Positions 50,301 to 61,500 of a DNA stretch of 64,000 bases are shown here, piece after piece. The position numbers and the translations under genes are program-made. Source of the DNA: Branchiostoma floridae (Eukaryota; Chordata; Leptocardii; Amphioxiformes; Branchiostomatidae). Within the stretch, counting starts at the first letter, position 1. Each line of letters opens with the position of its first letter. The stretch spans positions 23,830,724-23,894,723 of the forward strand of contig NC_049979.1 in assembly GCF_000003815.2 (NCBI RefSeq). Direction: 5' to 3'. Below the pieces are notes generated by a model. That model worked only from the letters and a program-made list of their open reading frames with translations. It was not told where the DNA came from and ran no database searches.

Positions 50301-52146
50301 TGGATTTAGCGATAAGTTATGCCAACTGCAATATTTGACCCGGGCCAAACCAGACTTCCAATTCTGCAAGTATTCTATTCCAGTTTACACCCTGCAGCAT
50401 GCCATTAGGACTACGGACACACACCGAGACAAACAAACAGCAGACCGACAACAATGCTACCGGTTTCAGTGTACATTTTTATAGAAAATTTGATAGACGC
50501 GGCTCTTTGCTTCATGTCTTTGCCTTTGTTGCGGGCAGATGTTTTGTAATTCCTGAGTATGAATTGTTACCAAAATCTAGGTTACTTTGCAAAATTGCAG
50601 CTCAACCACTTTTTCTTACCATACATATATTTTTCTGAACAACAATCTATGGCTACAACACATTCGATGGTAATCCACTCCATCTAGACGTCTCATACCT
50701 CATTTGTTTCTTGTAAGGAATCCTCAGCAGCTACGGCAACGGCTCCCTTGTCAGCCATTCCGATGTTATTGCGAGGAGCGCTGTTGTCTGTGGGTTTCCT
50801 GTCGACATTTTCCATTTGATCCTCGCCCTGATAGTGAAGGTCCTGTGTTTGGTTATACGGCATCTCATACATTTCCATTGTGTCTTATTAATACTTGTGT
50901 TGATATACTACTAGTACCATATCAATGAATGCTTCTCAATGATAGCATATTGCACAATAACGAGACACACTTAACTACGGAACTCATAGACGAAATCTGA
51001 TCTTAATGGACACGTAAAACATTCATAACGAGCACACAAAGAATACTTTATGTGCAAAAGCAACATTTAAGGTTTATGTATGTTTACGGGATGCTAAACA
51101 AATGGATTTAGCGCAGTGAAATAAAACACGACAAAGTACACAGAGAAGTTCATGTACGCCTGGAGTAAACCACAATCTGATGATCCTACCCGTTTTTCAC
51201 GGACAAGTTGAATTGGATCGTCCTCAATCCCCTTTTCTTGTTTGACTCCCACTGACGACTCCCGGTGCAGGTCCCTGCGGCTGTCCTGCATGCCGCGCAG
51301 CTCGTACACATTCAGGACCGTGACAAAGATTCCCACGAACAGCACAACGGCAACGACACGGATCATCCTGCGGCCGATGATCCGGGTCAGGGCAATGCCT
51401 GGCGACTGGTAGGCCGCTCTTGTCTACGAGAATGCAATGTTGAAAACTGGATTGCTCTTTCTTGTTCGAATGGGCAAAACCTAGCATTAAGTATTAATTT
51501 ATGACTCAATCAGAACAAACTGAATCGGCTTACAGATTTTTGTCGTGACACAGACTGTACTAGTATAAGGACTGTTTAGCTATAGCAATGCTGTAGGGTT
51601 AATGCGAATTGGAACTTAGCCATGGTCAATATTGGTGGAAGGGGGCCATCTTTGTATCTAACTGTGACTACTAGAAGTAAAAGTTTGAATTCCTTGAAGG
51701 TGCAAGCCTTGTGTCACTGTGATAGCCTTGTAAGACCTCATACACTACAGAATGGCTACTCTCGCACTTACAAACAATTGTCGAAACTAATCTTACAAAA
51801 ATGAAGATCACTTGACTGTTGACCAAGATATCGGAAAGAAACTTCTTGTGGCCTTACTTTCCGTCTCTTTTAACTTATTTCAATAGGAACTCCGGCCTCT
51901 CAGAGCTCGTTTTCCGTAGTTACATTTGTTTGCAATAGCAGAGAAACTACGTCATTGCGCCGAACTTCTAACAGGCTCACCATAGCGACCTATGTGGCAC
52001 TGACATCACTATGTACTACTTAGAGGAAACTTCAAAAACCAAGTCATTTCTTCACACACACACGTCAAGATGATAACGCATTGGAGACTTACAACTGACG
52101 GTATGTCGTTCTTCTTCTCCCATCCGTAAGAAGAAATCATCTTCAT
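44394..52146 (-). CDS. TTLL family protein A: membrane-anchored tubulin-tyrosine-ligase-like
   Basis: ATP-grasp ligase of the tubulin tyrosine ligase-like superfamily; most members add amino acids to tubulin tails, but the substrate here is unknown. Exons: 52093-52146, 51190-51423, 49501-50172 (optional), 49055-49216, 48474-48593, 48162-48237, 47939-48005, 47432-47515, 47083-47167, 46788-46866, 46501-46615, 46145-46211, 45914-45976, 45551-45615, 45167-45272, 44685-44798 and 44394-44513. Result: 760 residues with the optional exon, 536 without. A hydrophobic anchor (VVAVVLFVGIFVTVLNVY) lies near residue 50. TTLL motifs: MWVQKNNNHRGIKI, FLIDGRKFDIGIYTVVTS, VRFDFVVDEDL and MEVNMSPN. The C-terminus has nine cysteines. 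It resembles the invertebrate ttll-15 type more than vertebrate TTLL1-13, but this is a recollection, not a search. It is a tandem paralogue of gene B. Confidence 0.9.
48851..49020 (+). repeat. Dispersed repeat family 3, copy 1
   Basis: Shares CCTGC-TTGC-ACAT, TAAT-GAA-ACCACAG, TGTTAC, CTCTGGTC-like TCTGGTCCAGGTCATTGACC, TTATATGT-TGGA, GAAGAAG and GGAGATAAACAT in order with 58871-59030. The two copies lie in non-equivalent introns of genes A and B, so they are separate insertions. Confidence 0.6.
49501..50172 (-). other. TTLL-A extra exon: disordered Met/Gln-rich linker
   Basis: A 672-base exon (224 codons, phase 0 at both ends) found only in gene A. It starts NKFAKLADNYENIG and is rich in Ser, Lys, Gln and Asp. 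It then carries an imperfect repeat VQMQQPVQMQQQVQM, coded by an 18-base DNA repeat at about 49600-49665. It ends RSPVLWVHASN just before the conserved IESGYLDH. It would lengthen the stem between the membrane anchor and the ligase domain. Because both ends are phase 0, it can be skipped without a frameshift, giving a protein like gene B. Confidence 0.75.
50699..50878 (-). CDS. Candidate alternative first exon of TTLL-A
   Basis: An open frame of exactly 60 codons starts MEMYEMPYNQTQDLHYQGED, ends at a good donor (GAG|gtatga) and is in phase with the 672-base exon. Its ATG has A at -3 and G at +4. Two in-frame stops lie just upstream. The only nearby acceptor (AATAAG|) would not keep the frame from the anchor exon, so this looks like a start exon of a shorter transcript without the membrane anchor, not a cassette. 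No transcript evidence is available here. Confidence 0.45.
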
Positions 52147-53986
52147 CTTGAAGACGGGGGCAGGTTCAGCCTCCCAGACGTGTAACAGCCACGAAAGTAA
52201 AAGTCAATTCCAAGACTGTATATAGGCACTATCGAGTCAAGTCTGGCTCAGTGAAGGAGAAATCGTTACTGTGTACGTTTCGCGATGTTGATGGTTTAAA
52301 GAATGGCTGGAAGGAAACTCAACCATATAACCACCAAAATGTAAGCGGCTCTGCGGCGGTCCTGTTTTTACAGTGCAAAATGGCGAGTGAAGGAGGTGAG
52401 TTGGCAGTTCTGCTTAAGAACTAAAGACAGGATCTGCTCCGGGGTAAAACCTGTGGATTTGGAGAGTTAAGTGAGGTCTGAATAAACAGTGAGCTCTTCT
52501 AGTGGTTTAACCCAGGACCCACGGGGTGTGACCAACACTGCTGAGGCCTCTACAACTGACCAGGGATCGATAAACTCACCAAGACTCTTTGTCAGTTGTA
52601 ACATGTCAAAAATTCTTCTGCATTCAATGTAAGATATCATATTTTGTTAATTTGCGTGTATTGATGATTTTCCCCGTGAGTCATGTCGTATGAAACACTC
52701 AAGTGCATTTAATTATCCGTATCCAATGCCAAATACTTTCCTGACCTTGTCAACATTGTAAAAGCTACATGATTTTAGATTTTTATAAATTTGGAAGTAT
52801 TGTCATTATTTGAACTGTTTGAATGTATATCTGTGTTTGAAGGTCATTGGATAGAAACTAAATCCTTAACAGTCAACAACTGATCTTGGAAAAGATATCG
52901 AACTCACAGAGTTTGCCAAAAAAATGGACCGAAGCAACCAAACTGGTTTGAACAGGTACAAACCACATCACTATATACCAATCAATATTCCTGATGAAAC
53001 CAATTCCTTCAAAAAAGAAACTCTATACATTGCAAAAAAATAATTTTTCGAACACTTAAAATGATATCCATAGTCCTTTGGATCTGGGATTTGATGCTGT
53101 GAGAATAAAAACTTGTGTATCATCGTATACAAGCATTAGAAATAGGGAAAAATTTTCTATCCTTGCAGCTATCAAGTTGTTGACCTTTTCTAACACTCAC
53201 CAACACCTTTGACCAGCAGCTGAAGAAACCTTTGGAGTGTTTGGGAAGAGTGGTTTGGGTCTTTTTATCGTTCAGTTCAAGAGTCAACAGCTCCAAAGGC
53301 CAAGCTAATACACGTTTCACATGTCTTCATATTACAATACATGAATGCTACACTACACTACACTACACACAGATGTAAAGCGAAAAATAATACTTTTTTA
53401 ATATAGTCTCAACAATTGCATATTAAGTACAACATTGTGCTTATAATTTCTTTAGATTCAAGGAGTTATCAATAACTTTGTTCCCTCACCCAGACATAAG
53501 GTGCACAACTCAAACTTCAGGACATAGGTTAGAGCCTTTTGTAAATGTCTACCGTAATTCAAATCATTGTAATATTTTTGTGCAGGTGGCAACCCTTTGA
53601 CAATCAGTAAGATTAGGTGAGAGATAAGTAAAACTGGCTTGCAACCAACTTAAACTCTGCTGAAAATCAGATACCCACTTCTTTGTAGTAGTTGAAATAC
53701 GAAGAGAGTCCTCATTGAACATTTTGAACGTAGATTTGACCCACACAGCAGCTTTGATCACAGTTCATCCAACATATTGTCACTTACCTGCTGATTTTCC
53801 AAGGGAATTTGACTGAAAAGTAGTGACCACAATGACTACAATTCTTTCAGGCCATGTGTTTATTGAACATTCCTTAATATCTTACCCTATGCAAATATAC
53901 AGAAATGGGAATCAGATTCAAAACATTGTGATCTAGTTGACCAGATGGAATATATATATATATCCTGTTGGGTAGTTCAGTAGTAT

Positions 53987-54016
53987 CACTCACTCACTCA
54001 CTCACTCACTCACACT
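53987..54016. repeat. (ACTC)n microsatellite
   Basis: About seven tandem CACT units, with a short TATATA run 30 bases upstream. Confidence 0.9.
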
Positions 54017-54485
54017 CAATCAATATATAAAACCATAAAAATCTAACAATTTTATACCATGATTTTTTACTTAAAAGTATGTACATCACAGAATGTCTTC
54101 GTTTTCAGAAACTACCATACACATGTTCATTAATTTGCCAAGATGTGACATTTTCTTTTTCTCATTTCTACTCATGCACCTTTGTTCGTTTCATTATTGA
54201 ATATCTAAGAACACAGCAGCTTTGAGAGTACAGAAATGTCAACAATATGTTGAATCACTTGGATGTATGTTTCATTGTACATGTATTTGTTTTTGCTTCT
54301 CTCTTCTTTTGTTTTTTACTGGCAGCAGCTAGGCAAGATAATGCATAGTTCTGGAATGTTTCCACCGAATGAACAAATGACAGACAATAGAGAAAAAAAT
54401 TAACAAACATACTCTTACATACATACCAGGTACAGCAATTGCAGACGATGTTTTACGATTGTATTACTACTAGAAGAAGGCCTTA

Positions 54486-54815
54486 AGCTACGGGCACAAC
54501 CCGACGTACGTGCAAATACGTGCTGTCTCATGCCTAAACGTGGGCAATCTTTAGGGATCAGTGTTAAAGTGGTAACTGCCTTCGTACAAACTCGTAGGGA
54601 ATCCGACGGATTTTGGAGCACGCAGTAACGCCACAGAATGTGCAGGCAAAACTTTGTGCACCATTGGGCTGCGGATTTGACCCCCCCTGCTTACCAGTAC
54701 GGCCGACGAGCCTGCCCTGTACAGCCTGAACGTTTTCAGAAATACGTGGCGGGCGTGGCCTAAAAAAAACCCACGTACGGACAAATTGCACATACTGCGG
54801 GTTGTGCCCTTAGCT
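54486..54815. mobile_element. MITE with TTA target duplication
   Basis: The left end AGCTACGGGCACAACCCG and the right end, reverse complement AGCTAAGGGCACAACCCG, form inverted repeats. Both are flanked by TTA (54483-54485 and 54816-54818). The subterminal parts (CGTACGTGC versus CCCACGTACGG) are also complementary. About 330 bases, no transposase. TTA suggests the Harbinger group. Confidence 0.8.
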
Positions 54816-55234
54816 TTACACTCAACAGGCATACTAGTGTAATATACAATCTAGTTTGTCACAACATTTCCACACAACAACACTGATAAAATTCCACAGA
54901 CATTTATATTGAGTCAGCTCCGATGGACATTGCTATATCATTAATGGACAAGTTCCAGGCAGTAGCACTTTACCCTGTTTACTCCACTTCATCAATCAGT
55001 GATCAGAACACTGTTACTGTTATACTGTTACTGTTACTTAATGTATGGCAAGATATTCCTTGTTACGCACAGATTCCAAAAATGTCATGTGAATTTCTAC
55101 AGACTGCACTTTTGCTAAAATCTTATCTTATCCTGAGATCATATATTTATACCGATAAAGAATAAGTTTTGAAGAATAAATTTACGTTCATATATTCAGC
55201 TAACCTTTCATTTTTTGTGGAATGATTTGTCAGC

Positions 55235-55336
55235 CTGGTATCCAGCCGTAATATAGCTCCCGAGTCTCTTCTCTCCTCTTCGCAATTGCAAAGAGGAGAG
55301 AAGACACTCGGGAGTTATATTACGGCTGGATACCAG
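55235..55336. mobile_element. 102-base near-perfect palindromic MITE
   Basis: CTGGTATCCAGCCGTAATAT through CTCTTCTCTCCTCTT is mirrored almost base for base, with about three mismatches over roughly 50 bases per arm and an AATTG centre. The outer bases CTGGTATCCAGCC resemble the ends of the element at 61720-61828. Confidence 0.85.
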
Positions 55337-55517
55337 TCTGTGAAATACACTAATATATTAAAGTATGACAATATTTTCCCATTCACAAGCATGGGGTGAG
55401 GTACACAATTCCCATTAAACTGCCTTTCTGAGATAATAATGGTTCATAAGTGGTCATGATTGTTATACTTCTTACAGATTTGTATGCCCCTCAGTAAAAT
55501 AGCACTGAGAAAATTAC

Positions 55518-58500
55518 TCAGGTACACCATGCTGGGTCCTGCAGGCACTTGCCCCTGTACCAGTAGTCCATGAGCCAGTTGGCCTCACTCAGGTCGGACT
55601 CACTCAGAGCCGTGGTGTGGGCAGCCTCCTCCTGAGTCTAAAAATAAAAAAAACCTACTGTCAGTAGAAACCTAAGTGCTGTTACCTTGTTGTCTCTGGG
55701 TACGGAGTCTATTGTTTTTGGTGTAGTTTGTGAGTTTGTTTCAGCAAAAACCGGTGATTGGAAAGATGACTACAAAGGTACTAGTAATACATGCAAGAGT
55801 GGCAGGAAGCACAGTTCAAAAGTGGTAGAACTAGACATTAACCAGAGATGACATTTCAGTTCCTGGAAGAGGCTACTAATTTATAGGGATGTATTGCTTT
55901 TGGTCTGTCTGTGTTTTTGCAGCAATACTATATTTTCTTCCTTTGTCAATGTACCAAATCTAATTAATTAACCAAATCTGTAAGGTCTAAAAAGTAATGT
56001 TTTTTAAAGCATGTATTGACAACAAGTGTACCAAAATACCACAATGACAATGTTGACTTACTATCTGTACAGGGCAGACTCTCCTGAAGTTCCTCCTACT
56101 GACATGCTCCATAAATGCAGACTTCAGGTGATCTCTCCAGTCAGGTGTCAGACAGTGTCCACACAACTTGCAGATCTTTAAAGTTTTAAGAAAAATAGTA
56201 AATACATTCAACTGAAAAGGATGCTTTCCCCCCATGCTTTAAGAACTTATTGACGCTTGTTCATGTGTAAAGTTTCTTAGTGAATGACAGAAGAAGAAAG
56301 CTTGAAAGATGCTGTAGACTGAATGTTGTCATTTGAGATATCTGAGAATAAAAACAGGAACCTGAAATGGACATTTGGGACATCTACATGTACATTGACC
56401 ATTACATAGCATGAAAATTGGTTGGCTGATGAGTGTGACAGCTTTTGGCAGCATTATACCCGGTTATCTCTCAAGCATTGAACCACTTTTAGAGATCGGC
56501 CAATGTTCGCAGGTCTCTGAGCCCCATCCTATGCATTTGTTACATTTTGAGGTGGAAAATACATTAGTTTTTAGTGATTATTCATTGATCATCTAGAGAT
56601 CAACAAATCCGGCTAAAGCTCATCGACTGTGTGATAGGGGCACAAGGAAAGCCTTCTTATGATATTAGTACAGTATGGATCACTGCTATTCTTTTTTGAT
56701 AACACTGCAGAGAGTACTGAATGCAGTGACTTTTCTCATGTCCACAGTCAGGTTTACCTTGACCTTGTACGTACCAGCAAGCTTTTTCTTCAGGGAAAAT
56801 GTCAAGTGCTTTAAAAAAACCTGAGTGACTGTGTGACTGACCGTGTTTGTACAGCTTGTTGTGGACCGACATGTTTCAGAGTTACAGACGTCAGAGTAAA
56901 CCTGGATGTCTCGATCAAGCACTACCATGTCGTTCTGGTCTTCTGGGCTACAGGGGCAACAACAAAAATTAAGAAGTTGACACATTCAAATAATTCCCTC
57001 TTTCAATACAAGAAAAATAGCTATACACACAATTGTACATGTATCTCTACAAATGGATAATATACAGAATCCAGTTGTAGAGATTGATTTGTCTTTTTAA
57101 AAATATTGTTCACCTAACTTTCATAAACATAAATTAATGTACATGTTGTATTCCCCTGATCTCTTTGCAACAAAAAACAATCAGCAAGGCAACACTAAGC
57201 AATTATACAACACAAAGAAATGTAAAAGCATCATTGGAGTCAGCTGTTTCTATGATTTTTGTGACATTGTCATTCTTACATTATATCTTCTGTGAACCAG
57301 TGTCCATTTATATACAAGTGTGCAGGGATGTCCCTGTACCTCAGACTCACATTTGAGCTCCTGCATGGTTCCAATTTGTTCTAGTTCAATTCTGGGTAGA
57401 GCATGTCTTGGTTGGGGCTGCATCTATCTTTCGGACTGGGGTTCCCGTGTTCAAGGAGGTGCATTGAACATGTCAAAGGGGAAGGCCTAGCAACCCCTCC
57501 TCGTAAAAATCTACCTGGCTACTGAAACAGCAAGAAAACTTGCTGCCCTATGTGCCACTAGGCACTATAACAGTCTGAATGCAGAAATGTGTCCTTTACC
57601 TTCCCTCCAGGCTTGTAGGAATGGCTCTGGCAACTCCAACTAGACTGAGCAGATTGAATATTATCTGTGCAAACAGGAAGGGAGCTAGTCAGCTGAATAA
57701 GTCTTATTTATAAAAAATATAGATAAATCAAGCATAGAGACCATACATTTAAAATGTCATGTATTGGTCATTGTAAAATCTTGCTTACCTGTTCATACAT
57801 GCCCTTATTAGGTGGGGTGTGAGCTGACGACAAATTAGGGGACATGTTCACCTGTGGGTGACAACACATTGAAGAGTGTTTACAAAGTTACATGATCTTC
57901 ACATTCCTACCCAAGCATCTACAAAGTCACCACCAGCCCATGACAACTTCAGAAATTGTGTCGTGAAAATTAATTCACGAAGAATATTATATCAAACATA
58001 CATTTGACACAATACATACCTCCATTAGGAAGATGTTCAAATCCTCATCTATAACAAAGTCAAAACGAACCATCTCAAAAAAGTTCCTGAAACACAAGAA
58101 AGAGTGCATGTTGGCAGGGATCAAAACATTTTCTTTCAGTCAGAGCCTATCAAAGTGATTGAAAATCTGCTTGTATCATGCAGATTAAATTATGTACATA
58201 AACATGTGAACAATTCTTACCTGACAGACTTGTACTTGCTGTGCAGGGCATCCACAAGTTGGGGTTCCTTGGCCAGAACAACCTCCCTTAGTGAAGCCTT
58301 CACATCTCTCCACACAGTGGAAGGGTCTTTACCTATGAAAATATTAACATATAACACAATAGAACAATGTCTCAAATGAACGTTTTGATCTATTTGACCT
58401 GTTGTTTGGCTGTATGAAGACATATACAGATAGGGTTATTATCATATGTTAATGGCTATTTCTAATCTGCATAATATGTATTCATGCATCCAAGATGATA

Positions 58501-61500
58501 AATGTCACAAGTAATTCAGAGTACTGGATGCTTAGTGAACAAAATATTTTTTGGAGAAAGTGTACTCACCTATAGACCTGACGTAGTAGTTCCATGTCTC
58601 CTTGTGACTGTACTGTAACCTGTTATAGGTCTCCTTCAGGGATGGCATCTTTAGATACAAAAAATAAAGCATAGTACATATTTTATAACTTGATCCTATA
58701 AATCTGTCTGTACTAAAATGAAAACTAATTTTTAACAAGCTACATTTGTAAGAAAATAGATATAGTTAGTGTTTACCTTCACATGATCTAGCTCAATATA
58801 CATATACTACTGCTCTGTTTATTCTTATTCTAACACATTCATTATACATGTAAATGTTGCCAGCCCTTTCTACTCTATCCTGCCACTTGCCACATGATGT
58901 AATTGAACACCACAGTACTAGGTTGTAACCTGCATGAACCTCTGGTCATTTACCTTATTTGTATGGAGAAGAAGTACATAAAATATCCCAAACAATATGT
59001 ATCCCTTCCTTGAAGGTAAACATGAATACCATAGTTCAGTTTATTGATTAATATTCTTTTTTATCCTGATAATTTTCTACAAAAATGCCTCAAACAGTTC
59101 TTGGAGAAAGTTTACTCACCTTCCAGGTTGGAGTGTAGTCATCTCCAACAACATACTTGTCCACATCATTTGGATCAAATGGGTGGTAGTCTTTTGGACA
59201 GTACCTGCAGTATGTAATACCAGTAGTTACATGTAATACAGGTATATTGAAAGGAGCCACCCAGAAATAAAACTGGCCCCAGGCCTGTAGTTAATAAAAA
59301 GCCACTTCTACTCTAGTACCCACATACCAAATATCACGACAATCCATACAGTCCTTCTTGACTTATGCTATTCATCAATATACTACGATTCGAACATACA
59401 TACACAACAGTTCCAAAAATATAACCTTCTTGAAGAAGGCAAAAGGTATTCCAATTAGAATATGATGGGTCCTTTAAGAAACAAATTGACAGTGACAACC
59501 ATGATTTGTAATATGCCAGCAAAACTGAGCATTGCATGAACACTTAACAGACTGACTACATTCATCATATACATGTATCATAATTTGCTTGTTACCTGAA
59601 GAGAACCTCTTCCTCGTACATGTACACCCTCAGGGGGTCAATGGAGGTCACAACTGTATAGATGCCAATATCAAACTTCCTGAAATGGAAAACAGAAGTT
59701 ACATGACATGGCTGTTTTATTAAACTGTTCAGTCAAGAGAATTTGTGTACTATACACATTACCCATGTTTGTAATGCTGCACTTAACAGCATTAAACAGC
59801 ACTTAAGCTAACTTTCCTTAGTTGTAAATTAGTATGTACATGTAGCTTCCACTACAATGGGACACCCTTAAGATAGGATATTATAAAAAAAATGGAGGCA
59901 AAGCCATTAAACCCAATACACTCATCAACAAGGCTATGGATCCATTGTGGTGTGAGTGGATCAAATGAATCTGTCCTAATGTTCAGTTTGCACTCTTCAG
60001 TATAAACCTGGTGTGTTACACCATGATCATGAGGCAGTTTACTGGGTATGCAGTACAAAAAAGACATTGGCAATTGATGCTACATGTAGTTGTTGAGTAA
60101 GTCTTAATTATGACCACAGCTCACCTGCCATCAATAAGTAATGGTTTGTCCACATACTCCTGCACAAAACTTTCTCCTGTCAGGTCCAGTTCTGTGGAAG
60201 GAGAAAATACACACTCAGCTTTTGTGAGAAGCTAACATTCTGCATCTTATCCGAGATAGCACATGAATAATTGCTGTGTGAAGAGAGTACTGGTTTCAGT
60301 TTGGTAAATGTTTCCAACAGTACACAAAGTCATGTACTTCCAAAGACATCATTTCCCCGTATAGCTTGTCACATATATAGTGCACCACACACGTGACAGT
60401 GAAACACAGAAATGACAGCTGTCACTTACGGTCTAGAGGTCTGATCCTGATGCCTCGGTGGTTGTTGTTCTTTTGTACCCACATCTTCTCAGGGTTTGAT
60501 TCAGCCTAAGGAAAATGTTTAAACAAGACCTTTGCAATTTAGCCCGCCTATTGGAAGCTCCTCACAATTCAGCCCCTGACTGCAAAGACAGAGTAGTTGA
60601 CCAACCCAATAATAATAAGTTAAACATTTATAACATCTTTATGATCTTCTTGTTTATCATCATGATTACTATTCTATATACAGATCAGGTTTCAACAGTA
60701 AAATACACTCTGCTACATTTACGAACAGTGAAAAGTTGTTTTACATGTTTCAGGAGTTCGTCCTTCTTGCGGGGCAGACTGAAGGCCTTGGGGATGAAGT
60801 GGATGTCAGAGGTCGCCAGACTCATCTTGTTGGTGATGAAACCACTCCCTGGCCAATGATTAACCTGAAAATGAATAACAATAACATCATACATAAGCCA
60901 CATTACTCTTCATGTAGAAGTTTCAGTCAGGGGTTATGTTGTTGTTTGCTACCTTTTCTATGATTCTATTTTTCCCTAGTACTGGTTGTGATTACTATAG
61001 TTTTCCTCAATAGAGGGATTTCTTTCATTTTCATCTGCAATTTCTTTCCTTTCTCTCTAAAGGGAGAAAAATGAAAGAAATTCCAGTCTTTATAAAAGAA
61101 TCATACCAGGATCACATTAAGGCAGACAAAAAGAAACAAAACAACCCCCAACCAGAAACGTCTGCTTGGAGCATAAAGCCACATGTGGCTTCAAAATTGA
61201 AAATAGGTACAGATATTTGTCCTAAAATATTGGAATCATAAAACCATGTCCTGATCCCAGCTAATACAAGTAAACATGAAATGAAATTATTAAAACAAGT
61301 AATTTTCACTGTATTCTATATACATTCTACATTGTACATCTAATATGTTGATTAATCCCATATCATTGTATTCTGCTCTCTATGTCACCAGAAAAACATA
61401 ATCAAAAGATAGGAGGGAAAGAAAGAAGATTGAAATACAGAAAGAGACAAAACACAAGACACAACATCGTTACCTTCTGATGAGGTTTCATGTTCCTAAG

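Larger units (their letters stand above)
52147..55517. other. Intergenic region between TTLL genes A and B
   Basis: Contains the TTLL-A promoter side, with GCGGCTCTGCGGCGG at about 52345 and AAAATGGCGAGTG at 52377-52389. It also holds an (ACTC)n tract at 53987-54016, a MITE at 54486-54815 and a palindromic MITE at 55235-55336. Open frames here are short and unrecognised. The TTLL-B 3' UTR is at the right end. Confidence 0.6.
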
